Shown: one piece after another, positions 30,365 through 42,908 of the stretch
Numbering within the stretch: position 1 is the stretch's first letter
How the letters are laid out: the number at the start of each line of letters is the position of its first letter
Source of the DNA: Manduca sexta
Lineage: Eukaryota > Arthropoda > Insecta > Lepidoptera > Sphingidae
DNA length: 64,000 bases
NCBI RefSeq assembly: GCF_014839805.1
Contig: NC_051123.1
Span: forward strand, 3,640,727 to 3,704,726
Direction: 5' to 3'
Made by a program: the position numbers and the translations under genes
The notes under the pieces: generated by a model
The model's database searches: none
What the model was told of the DNA's origin: nothing
The model's input: the letters and a program-made list of their open reading frames with translations, nothing else

Positions 30365-31395
30365 TTTTTACATGTTCAAAGAGGAAAGTGGTGCACTCGC
30401 GGCCTCTCGTGTTCTTTCAGGCTATGTCTTCGCAGGGTTCTAGGGCTCTTCAAAACTCTACGATTTTCTCAAGCCCCTTCCTTCTACTTACTTTTTCACT
30501 GTTTTAAATTAAGCTTAATGCTTATACATCCTTTTTGTTCGGTTTTAGGCTTAGTATTTGTAGAATTGTTTTATTTTGTGAAGGCTTTTATCTACTGTGA
30601 AATATTTACTAAAGCTGTACGTTTTATTTAGTATTTAAACAAAATATTTTACCCAAAACCGTGCTATAGATTTCGTTTCCGAAATCAATATTATTCTTAG
30701 AATCCATTTTAAAAAATAGATTTGCAATATTCTGCTTTTAATATTACTTTTACATAGGTGAAGCTAACGCTTTGAAATATAATTTCACACCCTCAACATC
30801 TTTATTCTCTACATCTAAATCAAATGAGATTAACAAAGCGAGACATTCATTATACCAATTGATATTAGCATAACTATCTGAGGAGACAGTAAGTAATCAG
30901 GACATACGAGGCGGCTAATTCCTTATGTACCAACTCGATATCCACGTAGACGTAGTGATGGGAACTAATGCGAAAACAAAATAATATTTAACTAGCGACT
31001 ATACCGGGCTTCGAATGGACAGAAGAGCATATATTTATAATAATAATAATAATACTGTAAACGCACATTAAATTTACTTAGATTAACCTAACACACAACA
31101 ATTACATACATAAACAAAAGTTGACAAGAATTTCAATTAGTAGTAACAATATTGTTTAAAAATCGCTGGAGACTTGAAATAGAGCAATAAGCTTTTATGG
31201 CAATATATATAAATAGCGCTGGCATTTTCCAGTGTTTTATGTACTTTTGTCGCCGGAAGGACTTACAAGCGGGGCAAGCCTCAAACAAAACGTAATGATG
31301 AAATAAAATAACTGGTGCGGTACTTCTTATCAGCATATCGTATGCATTTATTTATTTGTAATATTCAGTTGCACTTTTTTATTATTTACATCTTT
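30365..31395. other. No confident feature
   Basis: A plus frame at 30341-30631 rich in F, L and C lacks domain or splice support. A short AAT repeat lies near 31037-31055. Confidence 0.35.
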
Positions 31396-31408
31396 TGTCT
31401 CTTTTCAG

Positions 31409-31581
31409 ACGTGTACAACATTGTGCAGTTCCAATATCTTTTTACCCAACTGAGCATCGAATCCAAGACTTTAGCAATACTCGTGTTGTGCATACAAAAC
31501 TACACCATTACCTCAGACGAATTTCTAGAAGTTACACCGCTTAAAAGGGACAAAAGGCGCGAATCCACGGATGAAAATTAA
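31409..31581 (+). CDS. Candidate terminal coding exon, unknown protein
   Basis: A strong acceptor with a pyrimidine tract (TTTTGTCTCTTTTCAG) ends at 31408. The frame then runs 57 codons to TAA (31579-31581), entering with two bases of a split codon. The peptide includes YNIVQFQYLFTQLS near the start and a charged end, TPLKRDKRRESTDEN. An AATAAA polyadenylation signal follows at 31598-31603, so acceptor, frame, stop and poly(A) signal all fit a last exon. No family was recognised, and no upstream exon was identified between 28 and 31 kb. Confidence 0.4.
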
Positions 31582-31597
31582 TAAAAAATTACCACTA

Positions 31598-31603
31598 AAT
31601 AAA
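31598..31603 (+). terminator. Polyadenylation signal AATAAA after candidate exon
   Basis: Canonical hexamer 16 bases past the TAA of the candidate exon, within ACTAAATAAAATACAT. In AT-rich DNA this alone is weak evidence. Confidence 0.3.
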
Positions 31604-31609
31604 ATACAT

Positions 31610-32645
31610 ATTATGTATGGACTTGTAAATAGAGCGTTAATTACACATTGTATTAAACTTTGGAGACAGAAAAACTTCTCGAATATTTACAAATTCGTAT
31701 TCACTTGGAACATCACTAGACGGCTATGTTGACTATGACTAGTATTATGTTGGAGGGAGCGAGCGAATCGTGCGGTTAACAGAAACGTGTGCGTTGGGGC
31801 TAGACCATTATTATTGTACCAGAGATATTTCTCTACCTCGCAATATTTACATTATTGACGTTGGAACTACCAGGGTTTACTAAGTATAAAATGGGATGAA
31901 TAATACAGTAAACCAATTGATCGGGTTAAAGGTTTATTTTCTGAATTACCTTTTTATTCGGTTAACCCTTCATGGGTTGGTATAAGGTTAGTAGATATTG
32001 ATTAATCCAAATGAATAATAGAAGTTATGATTATTGATACAAATATGTACACTATACAATAACCCGATTGTAAAGCGGTTAACACTGGTAGAGTTTTTAA
32101 TTTAACTCGAAAACCTTGAATAGGGTTACCTTCCCGATCACTGCTGTAAATTGACTAGACAGAGTCTAAGGGACTTTGCTGGCAAGATCTCTCTCTTCTG
32201 TAAATCTAGTATTATCTTTTTTAAATTGTCTAGTATTCATTTTATTCGGATTTTGATTCTAAAAGATCATTAACGTAAGCAAATTAAATTTAAGTCTACA
32301 AATACCAACAAGAACAAAATATACATAATATTACCCTTATAAAATCTTTCATAATCAAAAGAACTGATCTCGATAACTTTAGTACTCTTAAAATCTGAAG
32401 CTTCATGAATAATTTAAATGTTGCCATTATTTTTATAGTTTCACCCGTAATGGACACGAATATCGTTCATACGGTTTATTACAAATAGAAACTTCATGAC
32501 TTTCGAGACGTAAAATATAACTGCATCTGAATATTTAGTAGTTCAGTTTTGGCTTGATTCCTTGCATAATATAATTTATTGTTTACGCTATCTACACGGA
32601 TCCTGTGAAATAGGTTGAATTTAAATATAATCTATGCTGCAGATA
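31610..32645. other. No recognisable feature
   Basis: No repeat, domain or splice-supported frame seen. Confidence 0.4.
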
Positions 32646-32649
32646 TGCT

Positions 32650-32962
32650 GGAGCAGCGATAGCCTAGTTGGGTGTGGTATGGACTGCCGAATGTTCGCAG
32701 GTTCAAATCCCAAGGGCACACACCTCTGACTTTTATAATATTATGTGTGTATTCTTTGCGAATTATCGCTTGCTTTAACGGTGAAAAATTGTGTAAACAT
32801 TGTGAGAAAACCTGCGTACTGAGAAGTTCTCTATAGGAATTTTAAAGGTGTGTGGGGTTTACCAATCCGAACTAGGCCAACGTGATGAATTAAGGCCTAA
32901 TCCCTCAGTAGAGGAGGCCCATACCCAGCTGTGGGATAGTATATAATACAAGACTGATATAA
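32650..32962 (+). repeat. SINE-B, full length
   Basis: Head GCAGCGATAGCCTAGTTGGG, box B GCAGGTTCAAATCCCAAGG, body TGTGTGTATTCTTTGCGAAT, tail GATAGTATATAATACAAGAC. A short deletion lies just before box B. Confidence 0.85.
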
Positions 32963-32969
32963 CCTACAA

Positions 32970-34720
32970 ATTACACATTTATTTTCAAATATTTTTTGCA
33001 AACCGAATTCCACGCGGACGTAACCGCGAATAAAATAAGATGGAACATGTTGAATAGCCTCGTTTGTATAAGTACATTCGGGTTGTAGAATATGAGCATC
33101 TGAAATAATTTTAAAGAAATTTATTTTTAAAAGACAAAGACAGTCACAATGAGATGGATTTATCAATTACGAACGCTATTTGCGAATGATCACTGCCTAA
33201 CATCAATTCTTACTGCGGGATCCAGTCATGCAAAACATGTTAGAAACCCACATAAAGTGATTGTCAATTAGTGTTTTCACAAATCAAAATAATAAAGACA
33301 AAACACTTAAAATATTCTCACAAAAGTCCTTTATATTTAAATTTTATTTCCTTCAAGTTCCAAATTCAACTGACCAAGCCCCTAATTTTCGAGTGCAACG
33401 CACTTTCATAGTTTACGTTACATTATTCGTGAGCGCAGTGCGCCGCATTAGCTGAAGGATTTTGGCAGCCTTCAGAGGTATTTGCCTGAATTTGCCTTGC
33501 AAAACAGTAGTGCTCGGAAAAGATGTGAATATTTCGGTGGAGGTTTTTGTTCTAAGAAAAGAAGAGGTCTTTGCGGGAAACAGTAAAGCTAATGAATTCA
33601 TGTGACCACGAAACTGTTAAAGGGGTTGTGATTATAAGATTCTGATCTTGGATGAGGCAGATGTTATATCTGATGGCATGATCAAGCAGCGGTGTGAAGA
33701 CATTATTTTTCCGGTTTAACACAATGTATCCAGTTTAGTTGCTAAACATTATGAGGCCTAACACTTTGTATCATGGCGTGACGAGCACCCTGCAGTGAAT
33801 ATTTTTGGCAACAATACATCTCCATTAAAAATACAAGTGTAGTATTTTTTCAAAACAATATGCAACATAATATGTAAAATAAAATAAATAAAGAATGGTT
33901 AAATAAAAGCCATATTAATTACTAACAGCCTAAAACTACTCGACGAAAGTCGTGCAAACGAAATGTGAATTAAAATTCTGTCAGTTTCGAAGTTTTATTT
34001 GTCCATTGTATAGTTAAATTCTCGTCTCATCGAGTCACTATGGTCGGTTTTTCTACGATTTTTTTACTCAAGTACGATAGAGATACGCTAGTCGCCAGGT
34101 TCCGCTACCTTATACCAATGCATGGGGTTAGATAAGGAATACTCTTCCAAAATTTTAAAGCAAGGGCTTTATAGCTTAGGTAAATCCTATTTTTGGATAA
34201 CTGATCCACGACATCTATGTAAGAAAAACCCAGTCTGTCTCGGACCTTGAAGTCGAACCCTGGGCCATAGTCCACCCTCCATACGTACAGTCGCTAATAC
34301 TGTTATATTCACAATGCGACCCGCTGAATCTTACAAGTAGCCCACCAAACTTAATAATGTCTTTCAAATTAAATAAATTTCATCCAAGATCGATACGAAA
34401 CCTTATAAGAATAAAGTCATTAATTATAAATAGTTTATTCAATTGATATTTTAGGTATTTAGGTCAGTCAATAAGTTTACGATGTAGCCCAAGGAACCAT
34501 ACCTGACACATTTTTATGTCTGCATAAAGACAAACAAAGATGACCTACTTAATAGATCAAAACTGGTTGACGATTCCAACTAAGAATACGTGAGTGAAAC
34601 CGTTTTGCTATCTAGTGGAGCGTTTTCATCGTTCCTTCTTACCGCGCACGTTTAAACGTTGGAATGGACTTCCTGTATCGGTGTTCCCCGGGTTCCATGA
34701 CTTGCCCATTAATCAAGGTT
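32970..34720. other. No confident feature
   Basis: Contains a degenerate Helitron-like CACGCGGACGTAACCGCG at about 33012 and a 44-codon cysteine-containing frame at 33452-33583. A tRNA-SINE-like scrap, AAAAACCCAGTCTGTCTCGG, lies near 34225. No gene is supported. Confidence 0.35.
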
Positions 34721-34727
34721 TAAAAAG

Positions 34728-34855
34728 AGTGCTCACCTGCCTTTAGGCAACGGCTTGGCTATGCCTCTGACATTGCAAAGTCCATGGACGGCGATTGCTG
34801 CTTACTATCAGACAGACCGCTAACTCGTTTGCCAACTAAGGCAATAAAAAAGAAT
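34728..34855. repeat. Dispersed repeat D, fragment
   Basis: GCTCACCTGCCTTTAGGCAA, TTGCTGCTTACTATCAGACA and CCGCTAACTCGTTTGCC resemble the end of D copies carrying 'CGCTTACCATCAGGCGAACG'. Confidence 0.4.
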
Positions 34856-35159
34856 TAATTTAAAATATCTCGCGGTAGTTGTAATAAAATTACTGCATAA
34901 AACTATTTTTGTTAGATCTATAAAACATCCTTTCACGTTACTTCAAACATCGATTATTCGCGAGTATAACACAGATCCAGAAACTTCTACTTGTTTTCAA
35001 GTTCCCGAACGTATGCATTATTAACATTGAATCTATTCCTTATTCCTGCTATCTAAGCGGAGCAGACGTTGATTTAGCTACGCTCTGTCAAACTAACCAT
35101 GGTAATTAGGAGATCGATACTGATTTGTATTCGCATTATCTTCCCTAATACCATCAATA

Positions 35160-35370
35160 AAATGATTTCGTTTGTTTACCCGAATGTTAGACATCACAAT
35201 AAAAGTATTTTACGGATTTTATCGCGGTTTCTATATTATAATTTTCTATCAACTTTTCGCAGCCTTCGTGAATGCGGGATGAACTATTAAGATATTGTAA
35301 CTTTAACTTTTTGAATGACCAACACCTCAGTCCGCCCCGTCTTCTAAAACAGAAGGAATCATTGCAATAT
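35160..35370. repeat. Palindromic MITE, family P, copy 4 (right arm degraded)
   Basis: The left arm is intact, with GTTTACCCGAATGTTAGACA and GATTTTATCGCGGTTTCTAT. The centre shares ACTTTAACTTT and AACACCTCAGTCCGCCCCG with copy 1. The right arm is not recognisable past about 35350. Confidence 0.65.
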
Positions 35371-35691
35371 GGTGAAAACACTATAAATTATAAGTAATTG
35401 AAATTAGGTAGTAGAGGTAAGTGTTAAAAAACAGAAAAGTGACGAAGTACTTGCATGTGACCTCAGCGAGCATTACGATGCGTGTGAAAGAAAATGATAC
35501 AGCGGTATTCCCGCTCCACACCCAATCCTGCATGTAGCAATATTTGAAATTTGAATTACTGCCTCATATATTATTGAATTTTAATACTGTTTTCACAGAA
35601 GGGTTTCCTTTTTTTTTCTAATTTTTGTTACATATTAAAAAATGCACAACATGGAACATAGTCAAATATCCTATTGAAGTTTTAGCGGCTT

Positions 35692-36078
35692 ATGGTTTGC
35701 CGCCACTGTAGAGGAACAGATGGTTGCTTTCCTCTATGGAACGGGAAGATTTCCAGTCAGGCAGATGTTGCGCCTGACCAGCCGCGCCCCCTTCGACGGT
35801 TCTTATCCGAATGTGGTATAATATATGCTGCGTGTCGTGCAAATTCTGCTATCGCAAGTCAGTATTATCTGTCGCCATCTAGCGTGACTGCTGTGCGATA
35901 TCACTACAGTTGTGTCAATGCATCGATAAACTGCAGTTCCAGTGATGTTGACGAGATGGCGGTATATGAACTGATTATACCGCCACAAAGCAAGATATTG
36001 ATTAAAGAATATATTCTATCAATGTATCCCAACTATCACATACCTGTATCGCATGCCTTGTCCCTAATAATACTATGA
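35692..36078 (+). other. Longest ORF (128 codons), unrecognised, in GC-richer island
   Basis: The ATG at 35692 opens the longest frame in the window, beginning MVCRHCRGTDGCFPLWNG and ending NYHIPVSHALSLIIL. It contains no domain I recognise. The surrounding 35700-36000 is richer in GC and CpG than its neighbours and includes CTGACCAGCCGCGCCCCCTT and CGCCATCTAGCG. TGGCGGTATA at 35957-35966 pairs perfectly with TATACCGCCA at 35976-35985, which suggests a mobile element rather than a gene. It could be an inactive transposon whose frame is open by chance, or an exon. Confidence 0.25.
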
Positions 36079-36089
36079 CAATCTAAGCA

Positions 36090-36860
36090 AACAAGATTTC
36101 TAATAAAACATGTATTCCAATCAATTTCATCTGCACAAGACAACACTCGAGATATTAATAAATGGCAAAGCAAAATAAAATATTCAATTACATTTATTTT
36201 CGAGCAATAAAAGTAATGCGAGGCGTCGTTTGGTAGTCCAATATGTTTGGACAGCACTCGTCAGTGAGTTGACACGGGCCAAATTGAATATTATGCGCAA
36301 ATTGAATCCAACGTGGGACATGTCAACAGATTTCATAGTCCGGGGTACTATGGTTACTCGTTTGACGAGTCATATATTACTAGATATGAATTTGGAAATA
36401 TAAAGCAATGTGCAATTGTTTTTTTGATACATTTTCTTCAAATGGTACTCAAAACGGCTATAATCAATTATGTGATCACTTAATGACTTTGTGTATCTTT
36501 TTTGCTACATAATTAACATTATAATATAGGTATAGTATCCATTTAACTTATTATTATTATTATCCATTTAACCGTATCTACATTTAATAAAAATTGATAT
36601 CTAAAAAGAGTATTGCTTTTTTATGCTTAAATAAAATTAGAACGCCATCAGTAATATAGTGTGGAGATCCGAAAGGATTATTATCAATAAATAAAGTTGG
36701 AAATTATTCGAAAAACAATGGTAATATCTTGTAATGCCATAAGAAGGATAAGGGCGAAAAACTGCCTGTCACTCAAGGAAAGCTGTTCGAGACTACTTCT
36801 AAATAACCTATGCATGCTTTCATTTATTATCGAAAAATAGTAAATAGCCGGTATGGGACT
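36090..36860. other. No recognisable feature
   Basis: AT-rich; nothing recognised beyond a short ATT run near 36549-36561. Confidence 0.4.
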
Positions 36861-36868
36861 AAGATTTT

Positions 36869-37355
36869 TTATTACATAGATACTGGCAAGACGAAAGCAA
36901 GGTAACTGCTCGACATTCACTTAGTCAAGCTCCAACCAGTGTCGCGGCTAGTCGGCTTACTAACTTTTTGTATTTTCATAAATAAAATGCTTTCCGATGA
37001 TTTTAAACGATGTACAAATTATACTCCAACTGTGAATAAAAAAACCATTTTGTTTCATACGTTAGTAACAAGTATACACTATTTAACTTAATTTTTAACT
37101 AATAAATGCATTTTATTCAACTGTTATGGCGACGGCGGTCGACACTCAGGCCGTAATTCATCGCATTGCGACCTGTGACTGTCGATGTATTTATATATAT
37201 ATATCCTTTTCCAACGAAAGTATACTGAATCTTTTTATTCCTTCTTCAAGGGAATTCGTAAATATATGTACAACTATGTGACTACAGTAAATAGTGCGCT
37301 GCTTCTATGTGCAATTTTGTTAGTCTATGACGCGTCCATTTGTAAAACTTCATTG
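36869..37355. repeat. Dispersed repeat RX, copy 2
   Basis: Shares GGCTAGTCGGCTTACTAACT, ACAAATTATACTCCAACTGT, TACGTTAGTAA and TATACACTATTTAACTTA with copy 3. It also shares the GACTGTCGATGTATTTATAT block with copy 1 and ends at the common GTCTATGACGCGTC block. It is the most complete copy. Confidence 0.7.
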
Positions 37356-37534
37356 TGTTGGAACCAGTTCCGACAGGCTATCAGTGTAGTTTTGGTAGTA
37401 ATGTCGTTTCCTTTAGTGTTTGTTTAATAGAATGCTCGTGAATTTTCTGTACGGTTTCTCAACGTCTTTGAGAACTATTATCGGCTCTGTAGGCCTGTTG
37501 ATAATAGCACATAATTCAGTGTTTTTACGGTTTT

Positions 37535-37578
37535 CTACCTCAAAAGGATCTCTTATAGAATCACTTTGTTATCCGTCT
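37535..37578 (+). repeat. N-repeat scrap
   Basis: TACCTCAAAAGGATCTCTTA and ATCACTTTGTTATCCGTCTG match the start of the abundant repeat at 53642-53856. Confidence 0.5.
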
Positions 37579-37582
37579 GTAC

Positions 37583-37824
37583 ATTTCATCCCTGAAGAGG
37601 TAGGCAGAGGCACAGCAGGTGCTCCCAATATCCGCCGTGTGTATTTCATTCCATGATGTGATAGAGGACGAGCCTACGAAACTATCGCTATATTAGGCAC
37701 AAATTCCAGAGTCCGGGCTGATACAATCAAAACCAAATATTACTTTGCCCGACCAAAGGATCGTACCCAAGATATAAGCACTACAGTCGTAAAGTAATAC
37801 AACTACACCACCAAGGCAGATAGC
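37583..37824 (-). repeat. SINE-A, near full length, diverged
   Basis: 3' end CATCCCTGAAGAGGTAGGCA, body TTCATTCCATGATGTGATAG and GGCACAAATTCCAGAGTCCG. Box B is degraded (GGATCGTACCCAAGA) and the head ends CACCACCAAGGCAG. Confidence 0.75.
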
Positions 37825-37829
37825 TGGTA

Positions 37830-38165
37830 AAAAAATGCAAAGATCAGTAATATATTCTTTTCAAAATGTTTGATCCAACATATAAAATAACCCTAATATA
37901 AACAAATTTAAAGCTGCTATTCCAATGAAGCACATAATTCCATAATGGAAGCCGCAAATAACATAATTCAAAACATGATACTATTTCCAAACATTTATAT
38001 TAAAGGAAATGATTTAAGAAATACAGTGAAAACAAATAAAACTAAACACCTGTTTGCGAGTTCGCTTTGCGGAGATAGCGTCTGTTAACGAGAAATTTAA
38101 AATGAATATAGTTTTATCCACAATAAGGATTTAGAGATTTAATATGAAATTAAATTTCTTTAAAG
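37830..38165. other. No recognisable feature
   Basis: AT-rich. GCGAGTTCGCTTTGCG near 38056 is reminiscent of a Helitron hairpin but isolated. Confidence 0.35.
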
Positions 38166-38170
38166 TTAAA

Positions 38171-38549
38171 CTAGCTTTTGCTCGCGGCTTTGCCCGCGTG
38201 CAAGGGTTTTCCGTTATAAAAGTCCCGATATAATCTAGGGATAAAAAGCCTATGTCCTTACCCAGGGTCTCTTGCTATATAGATTAAGAAATCTCTATAG
38301 CAAATTTCATAGAAATCTGTTGAGAAGATTTAGAGTTTATCGCGTTTAGATAGACAGACGCGGAGGGGGACCAACAGTATCTAATCGTTATATTTCAGTC
38401 AATTTACTTAAAACGTTATGTACTATTAATCTAAACCTTCCTCAAGAATTGCACTATCTTTTACTAAAATTCGTTCAGTAGATTTTGAGAAAATCGATCA
38501 CATACAGACGGATAGCTTTTTGGGGACGTTGTTTTATAAAATGTATGGA
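38171..38549 (-). mobile_element. Hel-a Helitron, compound interior
   Basis: The minus-strand start TCCATACATTTTATAAAACA and the end GCGGGCAAAGCCGCGAGCAAAAG plus CTAG bound the element. The interior holds the GAACGAATTTTAGTAAAAG region twice in related form (about 38290-38340 and 38465-38500), so it may be two Helitrons fused or one nested in another. Confidence 0.7.
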
Positions 38550-38683
38550 TAGTTCTGACAGAATCAATTTCTTCATCAATTTAACTTTATTGTTTCGCGT
38601 CTGGTTGGAATATTTATTACGTTACTAGTATCAGAATGGAGTCTGGAATTGTGCTTGCTAAATAACCTTAGGTATTACGTAAC

Positions 38684-39004
38684 AGCGGCGATAGCCTAGT
38701 TGGGTGTGGAACGGACTGCCGAGACGAATGTCCGCAGGTTCAAATCCCAAGGGCACACACCTCTGACTTTTCTAAAAAATCATGTGTGTATTCTTTGTGA
38801 ATTTATCGTTCGCTTTAACGGTGAAGGAAAACATCGTGAGGAAACCTGCACATCTGAGAAGTTCTCTATACGAATTTCGAAGGTGTGTGAAGTCTACCAA
38901 TCCGCACTAGGCCAGCGTGGTGGACTAAGACCTAATCCCTCTCAGTAGTAGAGAAGGCCCGTGCTCAGCAGTGGGCAAGTATATAATACAGGGCTGATAT
39001 TATT
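38684..39004 (+). repeat. SINE-B, full length with target duplication
   Basis: Best-preserved copy. The head AGCGGCGATAGCCTAGTTGG starts right after the 11-bp duplication TATTACGTAAC (38673-38683, repeated at 39005-39015). Box B is CAGGTTCAAATCCCAAGGGC. The tail is TATAATACAGGGCTGATATT. Confidence 0.9.
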
Positions 39005-39015
39005 TATTACGTAAC

Positions 39016-41145
39016 ACCTAACATAGCTGGTGTAATGTGGGTGTGGTCTTGTTATTCCTGAAAACTGAGTTGATCAGATTGGATCTGGTGCCCCATATGG
39101 TTTAACATTACGGAGAAATAAGCTAATCGAGAGAATAATTGCACTTCTGCTTACCCTTTTAAAGATAAAACGCGACCTTAAAGTTAAATCTCCACTTCAC
39201 GATCAAAGCAATATGTGGCACAAAAGGATGAATCAAAATACTTAAGGTAAAAATCTGCTGAAATATGACTTATACATATTGGGTTAAGAAGCTTTGCGTA
39301 ACTAAAAATATGTATTTATATTTACCCCGGCCATCCCTTATCCCTCAAGTCCGATGAAGCGGGAAATAAAGGAAACGGAATAAAAATAATCTTTGCAAAC
39401 TTTGTTTTTGTACCGAAATTCCCGAATCTGATGTAAAATATTCGAGATTTGCTTTTGAATTTTTGTTGTGAGAATATTTTTTAGAGATGGGCTATGGACA
39501 TTCCTACCTCGGGTTTGATTCCTAAGTAGAGCAATACTAAGGTTTACTAACATAATTCGCCATGTCCAGTAATTTAATTTCTGAAGCACCGAATGCTAAA
39601 CATCAAATCCATCTGCTAAAGAAAAATTAGTACGCCATCCCCGCGTAAGAGTATGATAAGAGCCGCCAATATTGAAGCTCATGCCGAACACTGGGATGAT
39701 AAACACAGGACTAGTATTATTATAAAAGAACAGAGCAGACTAACAACCCCTAGGGAAATATAGTTATTAACCAGCATAGTATCATAAAACAATAACAGTT
39801 CAAACCACGCAGTAATTCAATCTGCGAAACTCAAGCCTCTTTTTATATTCATACGTGAAACCACAAGGGATGCTACCGTAGCTGAATAAATTCCTTTGAG
39901 GAAAGGCCAAAACAATGTAAGTCGGGGCGGGTAGCATCCACTGTAAATACATAATGTAAATACGTAGAGAAACTGTTTTTGCCGCGTTTAAAATTAAGTG
40001 GAAGGTATTTGAGTGGTTCTGTAGTCATAAGGCTTAATCATAACATTTGGAACGTCATAAAATATTTTTAGATAAGGAAAACTTATTCTAATGTGAATTA
40101 AATTACTTTATAGATTTGAATTTTTAGGAAATGACACTCAATATACTGCCAATAGAGAAAAACTCCAAACGGACATAGCATTTTTTTCAAACGCACACCA
40201 TGGTCGACTACGGTGAATGCTCTCGAAATAGCTCGTCGCATTGGTATTAACACATTAATAAGGATAAAGGACACAAACCCAATGATATTTTAAAAATATA
40301 AATATGACATAAGCAAGTCTACTCTGGGGACTCGAAAGTATCCAATTGTGACAAATGCACGTAAGGAACACTTTTTTTTGGTTGATTTGTTAGGGTGTGT
40401 AATATCTATATTTTTCAAATATCAAGGCACAAACCTGGCAATTGAAGTCTTAACAAAATACAATGCAGTTGTTTTTAAAATTCTCTTCTTTAAATGCGGG
40501 ACTTTTATTACAAGTTCAAAACGTTTTTACGAACGAAATTGCAAGAAAAAACTAGTTATCAATGAATGTCGTTAAGAAAAATGGGGTCTAGCATGAACTG
40601 AAGATATAATAGTTAGCAGAATCAAAACTATCCCATGAACTATCTTCATAACTACTACAATTAAATTTGATCACGCGTCCATTGAATAATTTGAAGATAT
40701 TGGTAACAAACCTGTCTACAAAAGTAATATTCGTATTTCTACAGCGAACACTGCTCTCTTAATGGAATAAATACATCTCATTCATAAATAACATTACAAC
40801 ATGGTTTTAAAAATAAAACAAAGATAACAAGAAACGAGACGTTTTTATGTCTTGTAAAATTACAATTTCAGCAGAATGTTTGCCAACTTTTAATTTCTTA
40901 ACCAACGGTTATTCTTCATAAAAAATGTCTTGCTCGATGCAAATGAGTGCCACGGGCCGAAGCGGAATAAACGTTGCCTTAACAAGGCTCAACATCCCAA
41001 TAATGAAGTTGGTCTGTTCATTTGTAACTTCATAGTTCGTGGTTCATAGGAATATTTCTGATAGATAAGATCTGTATCGAGGAGATCCTTCGGTAACCTA
41101 GTCATCGACGTAGCTTATGCATAAGTAACCTTAGGTCTAGATAAA
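39016..41145. other. No recognisable gene or repeat
   Basis: Over 2 kb of AT-rich sequence. The frames at 39338-39589 (-) and 40348-40575 (+) have no recognised domain and biased composition. No Helitron, SINE or MITE signature was seen. Confidence 0.4.
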
Positions 41146-41147
41146 AT

Positions 41148-41276
41148 ATGATTTCTTACGTTTACGCGAATTTTATATCAAAATAAAATTAGTTTTTGGA
41201 TTTTGAAGCGGTTTTAAAATAAATTAGAATATAAAAACTGCGATTAAATCCGAGAAATAGTTTTATTTCAACGCCG
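41148..41276. repeat. Palindromic MITE, family P, copy 5 (centre deleted)
   Basis: The arms CTTACGTTTACGCGAATTTT ... TTTTGAAGCGGTTTTAAAAT and ATATAAAAACTGCGATTAAA ... GAAATAGTTTTATTTCAACG are joined with almost no centre, leaving a tighter hairpin. Confidence 0.7.
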
Positions 41277-41279
41277 GGA

Positions 41280-42900
41280 TAACTCACTTCAATATTGAGC
41301 ATCAACAGAATATTTCCTACCACCCTGCCTTAATTAAGTAAATTTTTAGTGATATACATTGCCTAAGGCATAAGAGCAAAGTGACAAATGATGAAAAATA
41401 GTTAACATTTTGTGGACAAACAATATTCTGAACTCGACCGAATCAGTTCATCAAAGTTAAAATGACGTGAAGAACTGAAGTAAAATTTTGCTTGTTTACA
41501 ATCTGTTTACTGGCCCAAAACTTTTTTTTTTCATGGGGAAAATCCTCTTGGATCCACACCTACTAATGGTAAGGAGCGTATGCCGGACTTTTACCGGCTT
41601 AAAACCCCATATTGGTCTCCATCAGCACCTTGGTGAAACTAATAAACAGCTATTTCTTAATCGCTCATGAACATACAATCCCGTTTATCTTTCTAACCTA
41701 TAAACTCTATTGCTTATAGGTCATCCATTATCCTATCTATTTGTGTACTATTCTTTAGTCGCATACATAGTTTGCCCGTCATCAGGCAGCTACAACAGTG
41801 AGAAGCAGCAACTAAGGGCTTGTAAATTCGCAGGCGAATCTTTGTGTTTGCAATAAAAGTCACTTTAGCGAAATTCTCGACTCTAAATTAAGGTGGAAGG
41901 ACCTCACGCAAGCAAGATTGAAGAGGGTCCCATTGTGAGATGTGGCCGAGGCGCCATTAATTAATTCTGCATTCCTCTTGTATCTTGATACAGAAGCTGG
42001 ATGTGGCATCTTGTTAATTTTATAGAATTTAGCGCTACTAAAGTCTCTAAAGCTCAGGAATGAGTCGTAGCATGGAATTAAAAGAAAATAATAGAAGTTG
42101 GAATTATTTGCTATGAAAAAAAATTTACGGAATTATAAGTTTATAGGATATAATTAATAATTAATAATAATAATAATAATAATGATAAGTAATTTATTGC
42201 CTTTCAATTAACAAATAATAACAACAAATTAAGCAAACATAATATTAGTGAAAGACAAAAGGAAATGACTCAGCGTGTGCTGACCGAAACCAGAGTTTAG
42301 ATCAGCGCTGGTTTTCAGTCACTCCTATCTCCCTATGGTCTTATGCGGGAGTTAGCGTAATTAATGGCGTAATTGCAACGGAAAACTTCAATAAAAAATA
42401 ATTAACTGGTGTGCTTAATTTAATCCAAATCCGTTCAGCTGCTTCTGCTTTTACATCTAAAATCTAAACATTCGCATAAACATGCCTTTATATTTATAAA
42501 AAGCCTTTCCGACAACGATTAAGTACGTTTCGTTTCTAAAATTTTGGTATACCCATCTATACTATTACATTTTCGCATAATATCATCAAAATCTAACTCT
42601 ATATTCAAGTAATTAAGTATCAAATTCTATTCGGTGTTATAGGAACTAAATTAGCATATTACGCAAATAACGAGCGTAGTTAGTCATATTCAGAAAATCT
42701 AATTCCAAGCCTGCAGACGGGAGGTAATTTAATTTTATTAACAACAAATTAAGAAGCCACCTACAGCTCCTTTGGGGGTATCATTGTCTTGTACGATAAC
42801 CGTTATGTATTAATTATAATTAAATTGAACGGAATAATTAAAATATGGTTTAATTCGTTGTTTTTGTTTGTGGTATAATAACTGCTTTATTTCGGTAAGG
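41280..42900. other. No gene; AAT microsatellite at about 42156-42185
   Basis: ATTAATAATAATAATAATAA near 42160 is a short AAT repeat. The frame at 41488-41670 lacks support. An imperfect inverted pair (GACCGAAACCAG / CTGGTTTTCAGTC) lies at about 42281-42322. Confidence 0.4.
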
Positions 42901-42908
42901 TCAGATCT

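Noticed and set aside
38684..39004. Protein-coding interpretation of open frames over SINE-B copies (for example 38700-38948)
   Set aside because: The same sequence recurs at many sites with frameshifts; it is a retroposon with target duplication.
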